Assembly (NCBI RefSeq): GCF_000621605.1 | Contig: NZ_JHXX01000007.1 | Span: forward strand, 123,926 to 187,925 | DNA: 64,000 nucleotides | Direction: 5' to 3' | Source of the DNA: Butyrivibrio sp. MC2021 | GTDB taxonomy: Bacteria; Bacillota; Clostridia; Lachnospirales; Lachnospiraceae | Part shown: piece after piece, positions 58,734 through 64,000 of the stretch | How positions within the stretch are numbered: the first letter of the stretch is position 1 | How the letters are laid out: every line of letters begins with the position of its first letter | Notes under the pieces: generated by a model | What the model was told of the DNA's origin: nothing | Databases searched by the model: none | What the model saw: only the letters and a program-made list of their open reading frames with translations | Made by a program: the position numbers and the translations under genes

Positions 58734-61700
58734 TCATCTCCACCAAAGGAATCCCTTTTCACGGATAATGAAGGTCTGGGTCTTTGTCCCTCCATAATTT
58801 CCAAGACCCTGAATGGTCACTGAAGCTTTTCCTTTGTTGATATTGTTCTTATAGCTGGTCTCAACAATCTGCCAATTGACTGTACCGGAATCAGAATCTA
58901 TTGCCTGAACAGGCTTACCTCCGATTTTTACTGTAATGTCGCTCTCTTTAAGTGTTATCTTCTTTCCGGTGTATTTCTGCGCAGGAATTATGATCTTAGC
59001 TGAAGCTATACTCTTGTTTGTAATGCGATAGGTTGCAGTTGCAGATCCGGTATAATTGCCCTTTCCTGTTACTATCACCTTAAGGACAGTACCTGCATTG
59101 ATTGTGGCATTTTTGTCCACAGGCTGGTCGTTATCTGAATATCTATACTCTATAGCCTTCTCATAATCCGTACCTGCTTTAAGAACCTTGCCATCAGTAT
59201 CAGTAATTGTGACTTTTGTTGTGAACTTACCGGGCTTATTCTGGTAAACAACATCGGCTGCTTCTACGTCCAGCTTAGTCAGCTCCTGCTTTTCAACAGC
59301 AAAGATCAGTGTTCTCTTGCTGAAAGTATCCTTAAAGTCACCTTTTCCTTTGAGCAAAATGGTGGCGATGTTTCCTGCCTTAGTGTTATTTTTGTAGGAA
59401 ACAGTATAGTCTTTGCCGGGCTCAAGCTCCTTATCTTCGAATTTTACTGTAACTGCTGCCTTTGCGCCGGTCTTTTCATAACAAGCGGTTGCTTCTGCTG
59501 TAACAGAGATTCGGTCACCATTAAGGCTGTAGGGAGTAATCTTAAAGGTCTTGGTGACAGTTCCTGTACATCCGTTAATTCCTGTAAATGTAACAGTTGC
59601 TTTGCCGGCGTGGAGGCTGTCGCAGGATACTTTATAATCTCCGGTTCCTGTTTCTTCGTTATAGATTGCAAGGACTTTTCCTGTATTCTTAACCTTCAGG
59701 CTCACTGCCCCTGACAAGATCTTTTCTTTAATATCCTTTTCAAAAGCACTTCCCGTATACTCAGACAAGGCCGGAAGTCCTGTTACCTGCGCATTCTTAA
59801 GTGAAAAACCTACTATCTTGAACGCAATCCTCTTTGTTCCGCGATATCCTTTTTCCGGATTACCTTTTATTACAGCGTAGGCTGTTCCAACTGCTTTGTT
59901 GTTCTCATAGGTAATGGAATAATCATAATCAGTCGGGTTCTCGGTGTTAGCGACAAGCACTTTACTCTTATCCTTAACAGTTACGGAAGGCTTTATCTCT
60001 TTTCCTTCATCGTACTCCTGACCTGCTATCTTAGAGAAGGTCAGCTTAGATACAAGTGTTGTTGTCTGCGGATCTGCCACAGTAAGATTTACATCTCTAA
60101 CGCCTGCATAATTACCCTTTCCGGTATATCTGATGATATATTCGCCGGAATCAGATACAGATGAAAGCTCTTTTCCCGGTTCGTCCATGCTGATATAGTC
60201 TGTAGCGGCGTAATATACAACGTTGTAATCCGTCTTGTTTTTAAGCACCTTTCCTTCGAAGTTAAGCGGTGAAACAGGCTTCTGTGCCTTTTTGCTTACT
60301 GCAACAGTTAAGCTGTCGCAGTAAATATCTGGATTTACTTCGCTGATATCTATCGGAATTATCTTAAAGTAAACAGTCTCTTTTCCGGAATAATTTCCTT
60401 TACCGGTCACAATTACTGCGGGTGATAATGTCTTGCCCTTGCTGTTGTAGAAACCGGGGTCATCCTTAGAAAGAGTATATGCTTTGGTGTTGTTCGCATA
60501 GCTTAAGGTGTAGTCCTTGCCGGACTTAAGGAGCCTTTTTCCATCATAGACTCTTATCTGCGGTTTGATCTGCTTTCCTGTGTAGCTGTAGGTTCCGTCA
60601 ATTGCCTCTGGATTTGCGACTACTACTGCCCATAGGCCTTCAGGAACCGGCTCGCCGTCAGGAAGATCGCCGTCAACTATATCGCCCCTGTCATCTTCAG
60701 GGTCGTCAGGGTTTTCAGGATCATCAGGAGTCTCCGTTTCGGGCTTTAGTACCTGTACAGTCACTGATCCGCACAGAATATTGTTAGCATCATAAAGGTC
60801 AACTGTAGTCTCACCGGGCAGATTTCCCTGAATAGTAATCTGTCCTTTTCCATCCTTGATTTCTACTGATTCTACAGTTGCAACAAATGTTGTGTTGGAC
60901 TTTGCAGAATACTCCTGTCCTTTGTAATTGGTAACTTCAAAACCTGCTGTTACCGTTTCGCCCATTTTTACGCTGACATTAGCGTCCACAGTAACCACAG
61001 AAGCTTCTTCTACTGCTAAAGTCTTCTCTGTCACTGCCGCGTTGTCTGCTGATATAACAGTTGAAGGCACTGTGATGGTTAACTTGCTGCCAGCGGAATA
61101 GTTTTCAGTGAAAAGCTTAAACTCTTTTGCAAAAAGCTTATCTCCGTCTCCTAAAGCGCCTTCATAATTTACTGTGTAGCCAACATTCTGACCGCTTTCG
61201 TCTTTGAGGATAATGTTACCAATTGTCTCAGGGTCGATATACTGGTCAAAGAACGCAGTAACGCAGTTCTCCCCTGCTTTTGCCCCAAGAAGTTCAGGCG
61301 CTGCCTTAGAAACCATTCTGATAGCCACATCGGTTCTTGGCGGAGGAACTTCCATCCAGTCCGTGTAGGCGGTTTCATAGCCCTCAAGCTCGGCCATTAC
61401 CTGCCAGTAGCCTTCCGGAACATCCCAGGCATACTTACCATCCGAGTCGGAATATAGCGGGTTAAATTGGTCATACTCCGAAGCGTCCCAGAAGCTTCCG
61501 TCCGGATCCTCCGGTTTTTCTTTATAAAGAACGGTAACTTTAACATTCTCCAGTCTGTTGTCATATACCTGAGAGTAGATATAGCCACTGGGGTCGATCG
61601 CCCACTTGATACGACGGCCTCTGCCCATGAACTCTGCAATCCTTTGTTCCCATATTTGCTCCATACCCATGTTCATCAGAACTGTCAGCGCAGTAAATCC

Positions 61701-64000
61701 GATAGCAAGCGGTCCGGACAATCCCATAAGTCCCGGAACCAAAGACCATGCAAACATTGCCATATTCCATGCATGCTGATCACTCCTGAGCTTCTCGTTC
61801 ATTCTCAGCGCCCATTCTTTATCCTTAATGGTTGTTGACTGCAGGATTTCTCTTCTTCGATCGTTAAACCCTTTCTCAGTTTGAGCATAATCATCGATCA
61901 GTCCTGCTGCCTTTGTAATAGCTCCAATAGTCGGCGCGATATCATCAGCCCAGGTCCAGTCATCTTTAGTCTCCAGCGCGAGCCTCATCTTGACAATACT
62001 GTTAGCAGTTGACGTCGCATCCTTAACGAGCAAGGTGTAAGCGGTGGGATCACTTGTGTCCAAAGCAGCATAATACTTTTTGTTATTCGCTCCTTCAACC
62101 ACACGACTTGCGAGCATGAAAGCGTTTTGGCTCATTCCAAGGAATTCGTCAACGCTCTTACCTAAATCCTCACTAAACGTGCTTACAGCACAATTTATGC
62201 CAACTTTTATGAGCTTTTGATTCTTTTTTACCAAAGATTCCCCGACATCAAGCACATACTCCTCCTCATATGCACTCTGCTTGATTGTCCTGACAGTTGT
62301 ATCCGAGAAGGCTGCTTTAATCCTGGCCATCTTTGCCCGATCAGCAGAAGAAATGACATCCTGTACAAGTGGCTTTTCGTGCTTTTTCTGGAATTCAACG
62401 CGAAGTGTTCCCGGAACATACGAATGATCTGAATCATCAAAATAGCCACTTGCAACGTAACGGTCCGAACTCTTGTCATAGACAGCTTCCATGACACGTT
62501 TTTCATTGTTTCTAAGACTTGTTACATATACATGATCTAGCTCTTCTTTTTTAGTAATATCAACAACAAACGTACATGGAATACTGGGTTTGAACGTAAT
62601 AGTAGGAACCTTCGATTCATTGAGCAGGTCATACCCGGTATCACTGTTATAGTAAAGCTGGAATTCTGTGATCTCAGGCGTCGATGCTGAGTATATTACT
62701 TCTGTAGAATCGCTGTAGGTTTCGCCATCAACCGTGCTCTCTGCTTTGACTGTGTACACAGACTCATCCTGTGGCGAAGCAATAGTCACATCACAGGAAT
62801 AGTTCCCTGCCTTTGAGGCTTTGCACGTTCCGGCCTCTGCATCGTTGATATATATCTTTACGGTAGACTCTACTGGCGCAGTACCCTCAACATTAAAAGT
62901 TTCCCTGGATACTGTCTGATCGGCATTGATAGAAATGCCGACATATTCATCACCAATTACGTCTATTACCTCGTAACCATCTTTCCCATTCTCTTTAAAC
63001 GACAAGAGTGCGTAGCTGTAAGTCCTTTCCAAAGTCTGACGCACCATATCAAAAGTGAGAATAGCCTTATCTTCACTTACCGGTATCTCAAGAATCTGGT
63101 TCTCGTAGATAAAATTCTGGCAAAGATTACCATCCAGCATGATTGTTGATTCATCAAGCGTGCTGTTTACCGGAATTGCCACCTTTAGTATTCTGTCAGT
63201 GATTTCCTTATGATCATCTGCAATCTCAAATGCTACTGTTCCCCTAAAGGAATCCTTTGTCTGAAGGTAGTAATATGTACCACCAGATTTTAGAACTCTT
63301 CTGGAAGGCACCTTCTCGCCGTATTCTACTAACGCAATGTCGTGATTGATCGCGTAAATAGCTGCATAGGAATACGAAGAGCAGTAGAAGACAACATTAC
63401 TGTCATTCATAAAAGCTCTTTCGCCTATTGATGTAACACTGTCTGGAATCTGAATTTTGGTTAAACCACTACAACTTCCAAAAGCAAAATCGCCGATACT
63501 CTCCACAGAATTCGGAAGTATAATGTCGTCAATGCTCTCTGCACCCCAGAACAGATACTCCGGAATGACTTTGATCCCTTCTTCAAGCTCTACAGTCTTA
63601 AGATTGCTGCAGCCATTAAAGCAGCTCCCATAGGAGTATACCTTGGTCAGGGTTTTAGGGATAAAGACAGATTTTATTGCCGTGTTTCCAAATGCACTTC
63701 CGCCAAGTGCTTCAAGGTTCTTTGAAAGCTTTACTGTCTCAAGCTTGGTACAGTCGTAAAACGCATTATCATCAATGCTCTTTACACTATCAGGTATCTC
63801 AACATCTGTAAGAGCGCTGCAACCGTAAAACGCAGCCTTTTCTATAGTTTCAAGCCCTTCAGAAAACCTCACGCTCTTAAGGCCTGTACATTCCTGAAAT
63901 GCGTACTCCTCAATTGTGGTCACCGTTTCTGGTATCGTTACGCTCTCTATGCTCTCTGCTCCAAGAAACAGATTTGCCGGTACTTGCGTGATACCTTCTT
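58734..64000 (-). CDS. Giant BspA-like leucine-rich-repeat surface protein, N-terminus outside window
   Basis: The frame is open from the right edge (64000) to 58734, over 1750 residues, so the true start lies beyond the window; the GTG at 63923 is only an internal Val. The first 200 residues are LRR_5/BspA repeats (SVTIPETVTTIEEYAF, then DVEIPDSVKSIDDNAF). A middle region (about 560-780) has a hydrophobic hairpin (WNMAMFAWSLVPGLMGLSG), followed by a carboxypeptidase-regulatory-like domain with YAWDVPEGYWQVMAELEGYE. After an acidic Pro-rich linker (DDPENPDDPEDD) come about seven Ig-like repeats each containing GKDYTLSYANNTKA or GKGNYSG. The chain ends GFLWWR with no LPXTG signal. It probably binds host, plant or bacterial partners. 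Confidence 0.85.
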   Translation of the reverse strand, partial: EGITQVPANLFLGAESIESVTIPETVTTIEEYAFQECTGLKSVRFSEGLETIEKAAFYGCSALTDVEIPDSVKSIDDNAFYDCTKLETVKLSKNLEALGGSAFGNTAIKSVFIPKTLTKVYSYGSCFNGCSNLKTVELEEGIKVIPEYLFWGAESIDDIILPNSVESIGDFAFGSCSGLTKIQIPDSVTSIGERAFMNDSNVVFYCSSYSYAAIYAINHDIALVEYGEKVPSRRVLKSGGTYYYLQTKDSFRGTVAFEIADDHKEITDRILKVAIPVNSTLDESTIMLDGNLCQNFIYENQILEIPVSEDKAILTFDMVRQTLERTYSYALLSFKENGKDGYEVIDVIGDEYVGISINADQTVSRETFNVEGTAPVESTVKIYINDAEAGTCKASKAGNYSCDVTIASPQDESVYTVKAESTVDGETYSDSTEVIYSASTPEITEFQLYYNSDTGYDLLNESKVPTITFKPSIPCTFVVDITKKEELDHVYVTSLRNNEKRVMEAVYDKSSDRYVASGYFDDSDHSYVPGTLRVEFQKKHEKPLVQDVISSADRAKMARIKAAFSDTTVRTIKQSAYEEEYVLDVGESLVKKNQKLIKVGINCAVSTFSEDLGKSVDEFLGMSQNAFMLASRVVEGANNKKYYAALDTSDPTAYTLLVKDATSTANSIVKMRLALETKDDWTWADDIAPTIGAITKAAGLIDDYAQTEKGFNDRRREILQSTTIKDKEWALRMNEKLRSDQHAWNMAMFAWSLVPGLMGLSGPLAIGFTALTVLMNMGMEQIWEQRIAEFMGRGRRIKWAIDPSGYIYSQVYDNRLENVKVTVLYKEKPEDPDGSFWDASEYDQFNPLYSDSDGKYAWDVPEGYWQVMAELEGYETAYTDWMEVPPPRTDVAIRMVSKAAPELLGAKAGENCVTAFFDQYIDPETIGNIILKDESGQNVGYTVNYEGALGDGDKLFAKEFKLFTENYSAGSKLTITVPSTVISADNAAVTEKTLAVEEASVVTVDANVSVKMGETVTAGFEVTNYKGQEYSAKSNTTFVATVESVEIKDGKGQITIQGNLPGETTVDLYDANNILCGSVTVQVLKPETETPDDPENPDDPEDDRGDIVDGDLPDGEPVPEGLWAVVVANPEAIDGTYSYTGKQIKPQIRVYDGKRLLKSGKDYTLSYANNTKAYTLSKDDPGFYNSKGKTLSPAVIVTGKGNYSGKETVYFKIIPIDISEVNPDIYCDSLTVAVSKKAQKPVSPLNFEGKVLKNKTDYNVVYYAATDYISMDEPGKELSSVSDSGEYIIRYTGKGNYAGVRDVNLTVADPQTTTLVSKLTFSKIAGQEYDEGKEIKPSVTVKDKSKVLVANTENPTDYDYSITYENNKAVGTAYAVIKGNPEKGYRGTKRIAFKIVGFSLKNAQVTGLPALSEYTGSAFEKDIKEKILSGAVSLKVKNTGKVLAIYNEETGTGDYKVSCDSLHAGKATVTFTGINGCTGTVTKTFKITPYSLNGDRISVTAEATACYEKTGAKAAVTVKFEDKELEPGKDYTVSYKNNTKAGNIATILLKGKGDFKDTFSKRTLIFAVEKQELTKLDVEAADVVYQNKPGKFTTKVTITDTDGKVLKAGTDYEKAIEYRYSDNDQPVDKNATINAGTVLKVIVTGKGNYTGSATATYRITNKSIASAKIIIPAQKYTGKKITLKESDITVKIGGKPVQAIDSDSGTVNWQIVETSYKNNINKGKASVTIQGLGNYGGTKTQTFIIREKGFLWWR

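Noticed and set aside
63921..63923. GTG as the start of the giant surface protein
   Set aside because: The frame and the leucine-rich repeats continue unbroken to the window edge, so this is an internal Val codon.

Overview
This window reads as the chromosome of a Gram-positive, anaerobic Clostridia bacterium, most likely a Lachnospiraceae member of the Butyrivibrio/Roseburia kind. This is inferred from gene content: a DUF6465-like small protein, a galactanase with choline-binding-type cell-wall repeats, a BspA-like leucine-rich-repeat surface protein, rubredoxin, GHKL sensor kinases and strong AGGAGG ribosome sites. No tRNA, rRNA, CRISPR array, insertion sequence or phage gene was recognised. 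No stretch longer than 300 bases lacks a gene; the longest are 49915-50185 (271 bases, holding a candidate small RNA) and 41775-42016 (242 bases, divergent promoters).

Region A (1-20562, minus strand) is one run of 16 tightly packed or overlapping genes behind a good promoter at 20605-20633. It holds many glycosyltransferases (GT2, GT4, tandem GT8, two GT61 and a GT10 fucosyltransferase type), a PglK/MsbA-type ABC exporter and four large polytopic proteins, one GT39-like. It probably builds, flips and finishes a lipid-linked surface glycan. The leftmost gene runs off the window.

Region B (20740-23577, plus) holds a two-part glycosyltransferase (degenerate WecG/TagA half-domain plus GT4) and a Wzy-like polymerase candidate. 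Region C (23540-37655, minus) is a 13-gene operon for a second polysaccharide. It carries two Wzx-type flippases, a phosphoglycosyl transferase whose membrane/Rossmann half is fused to an FdtA-type sugar ketoisomerase in the neighbouring gene, O-acetyltransferases, an SDR epimerase, and three ATP-grasp proteins (one TupA-like) that suggest amino-acid decoration. It also encodes an unusual protein with ParB-like and nucleotidyltransferase-like parts.

Region D (37728-42469) carries rubredoxin, a GT4-pseC-pseB operon making a UDP-4-amino-6-deoxy sugar, a DUF6465-like protein and two very small genes. Region E (42477-49914) carries a secreted GH53 galactanase, a divergent AAA+ ATPase gene behind a helically phased array of TTATATAG repeats, a 5'-3' exonuclease, an orphan GHKL sensor kinase and a PlsC acyltransferase. 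Region F (49999-55694) has a candidate operator-controlled small RNA and a branched-chain amino-acid ABC transporter operon (livK-H-M-G-F) ending in a cytidylate-kinase-like gene. Region G (55719-64000) has three small uncharacterised genes, a CLC antiporter resembling the fluoride (CLC-F) branch, and a very large surface protein truncated by the right edge.

Taken together, about two thirds of the window makes cell-surface glycans, and the rest supplies galactan use, amino-acid uptake and surface display.
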